This document shows, piece after piece, positions 52,704 through 62,700 of a stretch of DNA of 64,000 bases (position 1 is the stretch's first letter; every line of letters begins with the position of its first letter). This DNA comes from Lewinellaceae bacterium (lineage in GTDB: Bacteria > Bacteroidota > Bacteroidia > Chitinophagales > Saprospiraceae): positions 1-64,000 of the forward strand of contig JACJYC010000019.1 of NCBI GenBank assembly GCA_020636325.1, read 5' to 3'. The notes below the pieces were generated by a model, which saw nothing but the letters and a program-made list of their open reading frames with translations, was not told the origin of the DNA and did not search any database. The position numbers and the translations under genes were made by a program.

Positions 52704-53465
52704 ATGAAAAAACGCTATCTCATCCTCTTTGCAGCCGTTTTGATGTGGGCAGCCGACTGCAGGCATACCGAGCCCGAGACCGGCACCCTTGAGATCAATT
52801 TCAAAGGTTCGTTCGGCGGGGAACCGCTCATGATGTATGCCGACGACTATCCCTATCCGGACAATATGCAGGTCAAATGGCAATTGTTCCAGTTTTTCCT
52901 GTCGGATATCGACCTGCTCTCTTCAGGCGGCAAAACCGAAGCCAAAGAAGTCGACCAGGTCAATTTCGGCTCCGTACAGTCGGCTGACGCGGCGGCCGCG
53001 GGCATTACCCTCGTCCTGACCGATGTACCCATAGGCGAATATACCGGCATCCAGCTTGGCATGGGCGTCAACGAGGACCTGAACAAGACCAAACCGGCCG
53101 ACCACTCCGCCAAGGATCCCCTCGGATCGGCAGCCAATTACTGGACGGACGCCGGCAGCTATATCTTCACCAAACTGGAAGGCAATGCGGATCTCAACGG
53201 CGACGGCGACTTCAGCGACGCCAAACTGACCTTCCACATCGGAAACGCCGGCGGCTATCGCACCAAATCCTGGGACAAGGCCATCTCTATCAAATCCAAC
53301 CAGACAACCCGGATCAATTTCACGGTTGACATGCTGAAGGCCCTCAGCGACGGGCAAGGCAATTTCATCAACTTCAGGGAAACAACTCAGGTCCATGGCG
53401 GGAACGCCGAAATCGCCGTGTTCATCCAGGATCGCCTGCTCAATGAAAGCCTTGAATTAAAATAA
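52704..53465 (+). CDS. MbnP-like lipoprotein 2
   Basis: 253 aa. Lipobox-like N-terminus (YLILFAAVLMWAADC). MbnP-family features: GTLEINFKGSFGGEPLMMY, VKWQLFQFFLSDIDLLSS, VPIGEYTGIQLGMGVNEDL, NYWTDAGSYIFTKLEGN (a Trp-containing loop), KLTFHIGNAGGY and an immunoglobulin-like end INFTVDMLKAL. It is the tandem paralogue of the preceding gene and 8 bp upstream of the first diheme peroxidase, so the four genes probably form one unit. Copper or other metal binding is inferred from family knowledge only. A candidate modified Trp would be among W in KWQLF, NYW or KSW. Confidence 0.82.
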   Translation: MKKRYLILFAAVLMWAADCRHTEPETGTLEINFKGSFGGEPLMMYADDYPYPDNMQVKWQLFQFFLSDIDLLSSGGKTEAKEVDQVNFGSVQSADAAAAGITLVLTDVPIGEYTGIQLGMGVNEDLNKTKPADHSAKDPLGSAANYWTDAGSYIFTKLEGNADLNGDGDFSDAKLTFHIGNAGGYRTKSWDKAISIKSNQTTRINFTVDMLKALSDGQGNFINFRETTQVHGGNAEIAVFIQDRLLNESLELK

Positions 53466-53473
53466 CGTGGGCG

Positions 53474-54562
53474 ATGAGCGGGGCGCGGTATGGGATCGGA
53501 GCGATATGCGTTATGTGGGGGGTGTTGCTGGCGGGTTGCCATGACGGGTTGAAGGACCTGGAAGATATCCCGTTTGAGCCGACACCCTATGCCATAAAGG
53601 ACCCTGCGGACTTCACCCCGATGCTGATCCCGGAAGACAATCCGATGACAGCGGAGGGCGTGGCATTGGGGCGAATGCTGTTTTATGACCCGATCCTTTC
53701 CAGGGACAGCACAGTTTCCTGCGCAACCTGCCACCATGCGGACAAGGCGTTCACGGACGGGCTGCCGGTCAGCGCCGGATTTGGGGGCCGCCTCGGAAAG
53801 CGCAGCGCGTTATCCCTCCAGAACGTCGGGTATTTCAATACGGGCCTGTTCTGGGACGGCCGGTCGGCTACCCTTGAGGAACAATCGCTGCACCCGGTGG
53901 CCGACAGCGTTGAAATGGCCTCCTCCTGGCCGGAGGCAGAGCGCAAGCTCCGGGATCACGCCGAATATCCTGCGCTGTTCAGAAAGGCGTTCGGCATTGC
54001 TAAAGTCGAGGAGATCAATCGCACCACAGTGGGGAAAGCCCTGGCCCAGTTCGAACGCACGCTGATCAGTGCGGATTCCCGCTACGATAAGGTCATGCGG
54101 GGAGCGGTCAGATTTACGGAGAGCGAACGGCGGGGCAGGCAGATCTTTTTTGATGCCGAGCCGGGTGTTTTGCCTACCGGAGAATGCGGACATTGCCACC
54201 AGCCGCCCATGTTTTCCGGGCTGGAATACTTCAACAACGGCATTGACGAGATCCGGGACCTGACAAAGGTCAAGGACAAAGGCCGGGGCGCGGTCACAGG
54301 CAGCGTGTTTGACAACGGTAAATTCAGGTCGCCTTCCCTGCGCAATATTGCCCTGACGGCGCCCTACATGCACGACGGCCGCTTCCAGACCCTCCGGCAA
54401 GTGATCGACCACTACAACGAGGGCGGGCATTACGCCGAAAATGCAAGTCCGAATGTACGACTGTTGCATTTTTCCGAACGCGATAAAGCCGACCTTACAG
54501 CATTTTTGTTAACTTTAACGGATACCGCATTCGTCCGGGATCCGCGATTTATTCACCCCTAA
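53474..54562 (+). CDS. diheme cytochrome c peroxidase / MauG-MbnH-type enzyme 1, lipoprotein
   Basis: 362 aa. Lipobox near VLLAGC (Cys22). Two c-type heme motifs: C83-A-T-C-H87 in SCATCHHADKAFTDG and C238-G-H-C-H242 in CGHCHQPPMFSG. Family landmarks include PLFRKAFG-like ALFRKAFG, ALAQFERTLIS, GRQIFFDAEPG and a final SPSLRNIALTAPYMHDGRF. These are shared by bacterial diheme peroxidases and by the MauG/MbnH enzymes that oxidise protein Trp. Given the adjacent MbnP-like genes, an MbnH-type role on an MbnP partner is attractive but unproven. Confidence 0.9.
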   Translation: MSGARYGIGAICVMWGVLLAGCHDGLKDLEDIPFEPTPYAIKDPADFTPMLIPEDNPMTAEGVALGRMLFYDPILSRDSTVSCATCHHADKAFTDGLPVSAGFGGRLGKRSALSLQNVGYFNTGLFWDGRSATLEEQSLHPVADSVEMASSWPEAERKLRDHAEYPALFRKAFGIAKVEEINRTTVGKALAQFERTLISADSRYDKVMRGAVRFTESERRGRQIFFDAEPGVLPTGECGHCHQPPMFSGLEYFNNGIDEIRDLTKVKDKGRGAVTGSVFDNGKFRSPSLRNIALTAPYMHDGRFQTLRQVIDHYNEGGHYAENASPNVRLLHFSERDKADLTAFLLTLTDTAFVRDPRFIHP

Positions 54563-54571
54563 CAGAAAGCG

Positions 54572-55693
54572 ATGAAGCGCTCCTACCGATATTGGTTTTT
54601 AGTAGCAGGCATGGTCTTGTTGATGGGATTCGGTTGCCGGCCGGATGAAAAACCGGCGTGCACCAATTGCCCTGAAGATGACCTTATACAGGGGACGTAT
54701 GATCCGACCGCTTACAACCTGGACCTTCCGCCCTGGATGGGGACGCCCCTGATACCCGCCGACAACCCCCTGACCAACGCGGGGGTAGAACTCGGCCGGT
54801 TCCTGTTTTACGACCCGATCCTGTCGGCCGACAGCACGCTATCCTGCGCCGGCTGCCATAAGATAACGCATTCCTTCACGGACGACGCACGATTCAGCAA
54901 AGGCGTGCTTGGCCTGGAGGGGACCCGCAATTCCATGCCCCTGATCAACCTGGCTTTTAACCCGAACGGCTTTTTCTGGGACGGCAGGGCCGGCAGCCTC
55001 GAAGACCAGGTGCTGGTGCCGGTTGAGGACCACAAGGAAATGAACGAGACCTGGGATCATGTGGCGGAGAAGCTCAGGGCCCACAAAACCTATCCGGCCA
55101 TGTTCAGGAAAGCGTTCGGCATTGAGCGCAAAAAGGAGATCACCAAGGAGCTGACCGGCAGGGCCATCGCCCAGTTTGAACGGACCCTGGTCAGTTATCA
55201 ATCCAAGTTCGACAACGTCGCACAGTTGAACCAGGGCTGGCTGACCGACAGCGAGGAACGGGGAAAGGACCTTTTCTACGTAGAGCCCAATGACCCTACG
55301 CACCCCGGTTGCTCCCACTGCCACGGCGGGATCAATTTTACCGATTTCACTTTCCGGAACAACGGCCTGGACGAGGTCAGTTCACTGGACCAGTTCCCCG
55401 ACCTCGGGCTCGGCGGGCATACCGGCAACTTTTACGACAACGGCAAGTTCAAGGTGCCTTCACTGCGCAACGTTGCCCTGACGGCGCCGTATATGCACGA
55501 CGGCCGCTTCCAGACCCTTGAGGAAGTCCTTGAAAACTACAGCGCCGGCGGCCATAACGTCGAAAATGAAGATGTCAACATCCGGCCTTTCCCGCTTTCA
55601 GCCCAGCAGAAACAGGACATGATCAGGTTCCTGCAGACGTTGACGGATACAAGTTACATCCATAATCCGGCGTTCAGCAATCCGTTCAATTGA
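54572..55693 (+). CDS. diheme cytochrome c peroxidase / MauG-MbnH-type enzyme 2, lipoprotein
   Basis: 373 aa, starting 9 bp after enzyme 1. Lipobox VLLMGFGC (Cys22). Heme motifs C92-A-G-C-H96 (SCAGCHKITHSFTDD) and C247-S-H-C-H251 (CSHCHGGINFTDF). Shared landmarks: FLFYDPILSADSTL, NLAFNPNGFFWDGRAGSL, AIAQFERTLVSYQSKFD, VPSLRNVALTAPYMHDGRF. It is a paralogue of enzyme 1 with the same architecture, giving the cassette two MbnP-like and two diheme genes, perhaps dedicated pairs. A GCCGAT/ATCGGC hairpin with T-run at 55963-55990 may terminate the operon. Confidence 0.9.
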   Translation: MKRSYRYWFLVAGMVLLMGFGCRPDEKPACTNCPEDDLIQGTYDPTAYNLDLPPWMGTPLIPADNPLTNAGVELGRFLFYDPILSADSTLSCAGCHKITHSFTDDARFSKGVLGLEGTRNSMPLINLAFNPNGFFWDGRAGSLEDQVLVPVEDHKEMNETWDHVAEKLRAHKTYPAMFRKAFGIERKKEITKELTGRAIAQFERTLVSYQSKFDNVAQLNQGWLTDSEERGKDLFYVEPNDPTHPGCSHCHGGINFTDFTFRNNGLDEVSSLDQFPDLGLGGHTGNFYDNGKFKVPSLRNVALTAPYMHDGRFQTLEEVLENYSAGGHNVENEDVNIRPFPLSAQQKQDMIRFLQTLTDTSYIHNPAFSNPFN

Positions 55694-55962
55694 GGCCGGA
55701 CGGCGGCCATCCGGGAAAAATTTTCACGCCGGGGATCCGTTTTCAGCATTTTTTTTCGAAAAAAAATTTCACAACGGCTGCCGAATCAAAAAGAATATTT
55801 TCACAATGATTTCACAATTAAACAACACAAACACCTTAATATCAACAAACTAACTATTAATAGCCTTTAAAATTTTCGCAATCCATTTTTCACAACACCC
55901 GTATTTTGTCTTTGTTTTGAGGTAAAAAAGTCCTGATGTTTGTATCATCAAAAGAAAGAAAA

Positions 55963-55990
55963 GCCGATAAAAGAATCGGCGCAAATTTTT
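55963..55990 (+). terminator. hairpin with T-run after the diheme operon
   Basis: GCCGAT (55963-55968) / ATCGGC (55975-55980), six-base loop, then GCAAATTTTTT. Confidence 0.65.
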
Positions 55991-56002
55991 TGGGTATGTT
56001 TT

Positions 56003-56070
56003 AATGGGATTGTTGTTTGTTGAATAGTAAGTCAGGTTTTCTTTGGGGATTGTAAAATCTGACTTACTAT
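56003..56070 (+). repeat. box-hairpin element, copy 6 (no T-tract)
   Basis: Box AATGGGATTGTTGTTTGTT (56003-56021), then a stem of 17 bp, perfect over its outer 12 bp: ATAGTAAGTCAG (56024-56035) / CTGACTTACTAT (56059-56070), extended by GTTTT/AAAAT. No T-run follows. Confidence 0.7.
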
Positions 56071-56141
56071 CACAAACCTTCAAAACGCCAGATACAGGTT
56101 CGCCTGTCAAAATATATAGCATTCGCTTTTCAGGTTTTTTT

Positions 56142-56208
56142 CATGAGATTATAATTTGTTAAGTAATAAGCCGTATCACAAGGGTAGCGTGATGCGGCTT
56201 ATTTTTTT
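56142..56208 (+). repeat. box-hairpin element, copy 3 (terminator)
   Basis: Box CATGAGATTATAATTTGTTA (56142-56161), stem AATAAGCCGTATCAC / GTGATGCGGCTTATT (56165-56179 / 56189-56203, one G-U pair), then a run of T to 56208. Confidence 0.85.
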
Positions 56209-56347
56209 GCCCTTTATCACAAAAACCAGGGCGTCGGTATGCCTGGTGGCCGGAATGTGTGATAAAGATGAACGGATCGCAAAAAATTCCGCCTGATCCG
56301 ATAATATTTTTTCGATTTCGCGTGTTCTTAGTATGAACACTTTTGTT

Positions 56348-56408
56348 CATGGGATTATAATTTGCTAGTAGTAGGTCGTGTCGCATCCTCGCGGCGCGAC
56401 TTATTTTT
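56348..56408 (+). repeat. box-hairpin element, copy 4 (terminator)
   Basis: Box CATGGGATTATAATTTGCTA (56348-56367), stem TAGGTCGTGTCGC / GCGGCGCGACTTA (56372-56384 / 56391-56403, three wobble pairs), then TTTTT. Confidence 0.82.
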
Positions 56409-56749
56409 ATACCGCCCCGGCTCACTTCGTTCCCAAAAATTAAATTTATATTTTTTGTTATATCAAGTTTTTTTATTTCCTTTGTCGCAGGAAAAGTTAA
56501 ACTTACTATTTAGAGAGAGCCAGAACGCCCCACCGTTCTCTGTTTTCTATGATTTTTACCACTCCCTTCTATTACGGTAACTCTTGTAATAGACTTTCAA
56601 GTCTTTGTTTGGAAAAGTTAAAGGACGACTGAACGGCAGCTGCCGTTGAGTCAATCTTGGTCACATTTTGGAACACATACCAAGGGCGCACCAGCCGCTC
56701 CGGACCCCTGTTTGTCAGCAAATTATTACTAACGTTATAATCCAAGGGT

Positions 56750-59700
56750 ATGATCCGATTTGTACAAGCATTGACCGGGGTTCCTTTTTTCCAAATTTCC
56801 CGGATAATTATGTTCGTACTGACTTTTGCATCGGCACACGCGCAGATCAATGTCAGTTTCAACGTTACCGAACCTTCCTGCTTCGGGCTGCCCGACGGCA
56901 GCATTACGGCCATCCCATCGGGGGGCGCTCCGCCATATGCTTATGTATGGAATACCGGGGCAACCGTCCAGACCCTGAACAATATCCCGGCAGGCGCCTA
57001 TTCGGTTACCGTCACCTCTTCCAACGGGTTTACCGGTTCCGGTACGCGGGTCATCGCCCAGCCCGATCTGGTCGTGGTCGATTTCATCACCGAGGAATGC
57101 TCCCTGCCCCTTTCCGTTACGGCAGTCGGGTCGGGCGGCACGCCGCCTTATACCTACCATTGGAGCACAGGCGCCACAACGCCGACGATCACCAACCTGG
57201 CGCCCGGCAATTATTGCATTACCCTGACCGACGCCAGCCAGTGCGGAACCGTTGATTGCATCACCCTCGACTTCATACCCGTAAACGTTGCTGTGAATGT
57301 CACGCCCGTCAGTTGCCCGGGCGCGCTCAACGGCGCCGTTACGGCTACGGCCGCCAGCGGTGTCCCGCCGTTCAGTTTTGAATGGAGCACCGGAGCAACC
57401 GGCCCGACCATAACGGGATTGGGCGCCGGGTCGTATACCGTAACCCTGACCGACGGCAACGGGTGCACTTCGGTCGCTACCGGGACGGTTACCCAACCGC
57501 CGCCGCTCAGCGTCAACCTCAACCCCGCCAACCCCACCTGTGCGGGCTTCAATAACGGCAGCATTGCCGCAACGGCCGGCGGGGGCACGCCTCCCTATAC
57601 GTACCAGTGGAGTACCGGGCAATCCGGGCCGTTCATCATCAACCTGGCGCCGGGGATCTATACCGTAACGGTAACGGACGCCAACGGGTGCCCGATATCC
57701 GGCTCAACCACCCTGACCCAGCTGTCCAACCTGACCGTCGGCGCATTGGGTACCGCGGAAACCTGTCCGGATTTCAACGACGGCTTCCTGACCGCTTCCG
57801 CCAACAACGGCGTTCCGCCCTATGCTTACGCCTGGAGCAACGGCGCCACTACCCAGGTGGTCACCAATGTGACACCCGGCAATTACTCCGTAACCGTGAC
57901 GGATGCCGCCGGTTGCTCCGGTACGGCCAACGCCGCGGTACAGTCGGCCCCCGATTTTCAGATCCAGGTGCAGGGGCAGCATATTTCCATTTGCGGCGGC
58001 GCCAACGGCAGCGCAACCGTCAATATATTGAGCGGCGCGGGGCCGTTCACCTATAACTGGAATACCGGCGCCAACACCCAAACCGTCAGCAACCTCGGCC
58101 CCGGCACTTATTTTGTCACCGTGACCAATCCCAACCAGTGTGTCGCCACCGGATCTGTGACCATACTGGCGCCGCCGAACGTAGGGGTTGTAGTGGTGGG
58201 TACGCCCCTGCTCTGTCCGGGCGAAACGGACGGCACCGCGATCGCCATGCCTGTCGGCGGCACCTCGCCTTTCACTTATTTGTGGAATACCGGCGCAACA
58301 ACGGCTTCCATCAGCGGGCTCAGTCCCGGAACGTACACCGTCACCGTCACCGACGCTTTCCAGTGTACTGCCATTGGCAGCGCAACGATCAACCAGGCGC
58401 CCGGGGTCAACGTGACGATCACCGGCAATCCGGTTGCCTGCGGCGAAGGCGCCACCGGAACCGCCATGGCCGTTGTCAATTCGGGTACGCCGCCGTTCAC
58501 CTACCAGTGGGACAACGGCTCCACCAATGCGACGATCACCGGTTTGCAACAGGGCAACTATACGGTTGTCGTGACCGATGCCAACGGATGCCAGGGTACC
58601 GCCGATTTCACCCTTGCGGTAATTGACGACCTGGACATCAGCGTTGACCGGACCAATGTGCTTTGCTTCGGAGAAAATACAGGCGCCGCTACCGCTTCCG
58701 GCTCCGGCGGCGATGCGCCCTACACCTTCCAATGGAGCAACGGCGCTACCGGCCCGACGGTGAGCAACCTGCCGGCCGGCCCCATATCCGTAACGCTGAC
58801 CGATGCCAACGGGTGCTCCGTGAGCGCCATGGTCATCCTGTCGCAACCGCCGCTGTTGCAGGCGAGCATCGCCCCCGGCGCGCCGCTCTGTCCGGGCAGC
58901 GCCTCCGGCACACTGACCGCTTCCGCTACCGGCGGGGTCGGCCCGTATACCTTCCTTTGGAATACCGGCGCCACAAGCGCTGCGATCGACAACCTGCCGG
59001 CCGGGTCCTATTCCGTGACGGTTACGGACGCCAACGGTTGTACGTCAACGGCCCAATCCACCATTGCCGCGTTTCCGGGGGTTTCGGTCAATGCGGGCGC
59101 CGACCAGACCATCTGCCCGCAGGCCGCAGCGGGTTTGTCGGCCGCAGTGGTCAACGGCACCGGTCCTTTCAGCTTCCAGTGGTCGACCGGGGCGACAAGC
59201 CAATCCATCAACGTCACTCCCGATGCAACAACCACCTACGGGGTTACAGTGACCGATGCCAACGGGTGTGCCGGCGCCGACCAGGTGACCGTGACCGTAG
59301 CGCCCGGGCTCAACCTGACCATACAGTCTTCCACCATCGCCTGCGGAAATATCGATTCCGGTTCTGCGACCGGCATACCGTCGGGCGGAACGCCTCCCTA
59401 TACTTTCCTTTGGAATACCGGCGATACCTCCGCGGGCATTGACAATCTCGGGGGAGGGACCTATTCCCTCACCGTAACGGATGCCAACGGCTGTACCGCC
59501 GTCACCGGCATATCGCTGATCCAGCCGCCGGCCCTGATCGTGAACATCAGCACCCAGCAAAATACCTGCGCCGGGGAAAACGACGGCAGCCTGATCGCCA
59601 ATGTCACCGGCGGCACGGGGCCGTTTGAATTCCTGTGGAGCAATAACGCCGCCACCGGCTCCGTATCGGGCCTGGCGGCGGGCAGTTACAGCGTCACGGT

Positions 59701-62700
59701 AACGGACATCAACGGCTGTACGGCCTCCGCTTCCGGTCAGATCGCATCATTCCCCGTTCCGGCCTGTTCGATCGAAGTGATCAGCGAGGTCATCAACGGG
59801 AACGACGGCGCCCTGACGGCAGGCGCAACGGGCGGAACCCCACCCTATTCCTTTGCCTGGAGCAGCGGCCAGTCGACCGCCGCCATTACCGGGCTGGAAG
59901 GCGGGATGTATGCCGTTACCCTTTCCGACGCCAACGGATGCACATCGGTTTGCAGCGTCATGCTGACGCCCCTCAGCGGCCTGGGCGATTTTGTCTGGGA
60001 AGACATTGACAAAGACGGCCAGCAGGATGCAGGCGAACCGGGTTTCCCGGGGATCACCGTCAAACTGAAAGACGGCAACGGCGACGTCATTGCCATGACC
60101 ACCACCAATGCGGGCGGGTTTTATCAGTTTATCGGCCTCGACGCGGGTTCCTATTCCGTAATGTTCGTCATTCCGGACGGGTACAATTACACCCCGATCA
60201 ATGCCGTCATGAACGACTCCCTGGACAGCGACGCCGACCTGGCTTCCATGGAAATGACACAGGTGGTCACGCTGGCGCCGGGCGAGTACAACCCGACGCT
60301 GGATGCCGGCATCTACAAGGCGCCGGAAGAGCAGGAGCTGGACGACCCTTGCCACTGTCTCAACAACGCGACCAACGAATTCAACGGCCAGTTCGGCGAG
60401 CAGATCACGATCATCAGCTATCCGGGCGAAACCTGGCAGGTGATCGAAGGCACAGGGATGTGGGACATCAACAGCCCCGAACCGCCGGGCATACCTATTC
60501 CGTTCACCATCGGCACTTTCTTCACGGAAACTTCGCCGGGTGTGTATACCTTGCCCTTCAAACTGATCGACGAGATCCCGTATTCGGCCAAACTGTCGAA
60601 CGGAACCGACGTCCTGACCATCGGCAACAACTGCATTTATCCCACGATCAACCTCAGCGAATTGCCGCCTTCGGAGTTGTGCGTGTATGATCCGCCTTTC
60701 GTTCCTTCCTCCGACCCGAGCGTAGACGGCACGGTCACCTATTTCGTCAACGGCATGCAGGTGGATATCATCGATCCTTCGGTATTGGGAGAGGGTTTGT
60801 TTGAATTCGTAGCCCAATTGACGCCGATCGATCCCAACCAATGCATCGCCCGGGTGGTCAGCACTTTCTCCATCGTCAACAATTGTTTTGCCAAACTCGG
60901 CGACTACGTGTGGGAAGATATCGACCGCGACGGCATACAGGATTTCATGGAAGAAGGCGTCCCCAACGTAACGGTGCGCCTGAAAGACGCCATGGGGACG
61001 GTGATCGATTCCACGCTGACGGAAGCGAACGGGTATTACCTGTTCGACTCCCTGCCGCCGGGCACCTATTCCGTATGGTTCGTACTGCCTTACGGTTACC
61101 GGTTTACGGTGCGCAACGCCGGCAATGACGATACGGTTGACAATGATGCGGATATGAGCACCATGGGCATGACCCATATGACCACGCTGGAGGTGGACGG
61201 CATGGACCTCACGCTCGACGGCGGGATTTACCTGATGCCGACTGCCGACATCGGCGACCCCTGCAACTGTCTCAACAACTCGACCACCGACCTCGACGGG
61301 CAATTCACGGAGGAGTTCACCGTCCACAGTTACCCCGGCGAAACCTGGCGGCTGATCGGCAACGAGGGCATGTACCAGCTCAACAGTCCCGAACCGCCGG
61401 CGGCGCCCATACCGATCCCGTTGAATACCGTCATTCCGGAAGGAGATCCGGGAGAATACGTCCTGACCTTCCGGCTGGTGGATGAGATCATGTATACGGC
61501 TGTGGTGACCAATGGATTCGACACCCTGTCCATTCATAACCTGTGCAAATACCCGACGGTCAACCTATCGGAAATTCCCGCAGAGATCTGCGTGGCAGAA
61601 GGGCCGATCACGTTCACCGTCAATCCGGATCAGCCGGGAGAAACGACCTATTACCTCAACGGAGAAGAGGTCACGGAGATCAATCCGGTTGAACTGGAAG
61701 TCGGCACGGTTGAATTCACGACCGTGTTCACACCTGATGATCCCGAGGAATGCGAGACCCATATTACTACCATCATCACCGTAGTTGACGACTGTTTTGC
61801 CAAACTCGGCGACTTCGTCTGGCTGGATCTCGACCACGACGGCAAGCAGGACGCCGGCGAACCGGGCATTCCCAACGTCAAGGTTACGGTCAACGGCGTG
61901 GGCACCAATTATATGGACATGACGCTGACGGACAATACCGGCATGTACATGTTCATGGTTCCGCCGGGCACCTATAAGGTTACCTTCACCAACCCGGGCG
62001 GCCTGACGCCTACCCTGCCCAATGCCGGCAGCAACGACGCCATAGACAGCGATATGGACCCGGTGACCCTGATGGCTCCGCCGGTGACCCTTGGGCCGGA
62101 TGAGATGAACCTGACCATTGATGCAGGGTTTTACGGGCCTTGTGAAAACATCACCCAACCCGGTCAGATCGGTTACAACCAGGTGATCTGCGGCCCCGGC
62201 AATGACCCGGATCCATTCGTGAGCCTGGCGCCGGCATCGGGCGGTTCGGGCGATATCGAATACCTCTGGATGATGAGCACCTCGGGCGGCAACTTCAACG
62301 ACGGCTCCTGGGCGCCCATTCCGAATACCAATTCGCCGACTTATGACCCGGGCCCCATCTTTGTGACCACCTACTACGTGCGTTGCGCCCGCCGGGATGA
62401 GTGTACTGCCTTCCTCGAATCCAACATACTCGTTGTCGAGGTGGACGATCAGGCGATCGCCAATATCGGCGGCCCTGAATACATCTGCCAGGGCGACACC
62501 CATACCTACACAGCCGTCGGCGCCGGTCCGAACGCCGTCATTCAATGGAATTTCGGCAACGGGGCCATCCCTCAAACCGCATCGGGCCATTCTGCCGATG
62601 TCACCTACAGTTCATTCGGCACCTTCCACATAACCCTGATGGTGACGGAGAACGGCTGTACGTCGACAGATGTACTGACGGTAGTGGTCACGAACAGCCC

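Larger units (their letters stand above)
55694..56749. other. 1056-bp intergenic region with three tandem box-hairpin elements
   Basis: No supported gene. The first 270 bp are AT-rich. A hairpin with T-run lies at 55963-55990. Box-hairpin elements follow at 56003-56070, 56142-56208 and 56348-56408, each preceded within 25-60 bp by another small hairpin (GCCGAT/ATCGGC; ACAGG-TTCG-CCTGT at 56090-56106; GTGTTC/GAACAC at 56321-56340). The last 340 bp before the adhesin have no clear -7 box. Confidence 0.7.

Noticed and set aside
5486..56359. Three-codon mini-ORFs (ATG AGA TTA TGA/TAA) inside the conserved boxes
   Set aside because: Copies 1, 3 and 4 encode Met-Arg/Gly-Leu-stop, but copy 2 reads through to a longer frame and copies 5 and 6 differ, so translation is not supported.
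59747..61537. 596-codon minus-strand frame inside the adhesin gene
   Set aside because: Antisense shadow of a GC-rich repeat-containing gene; composition is shadow-like and the sense strand has clear domains.
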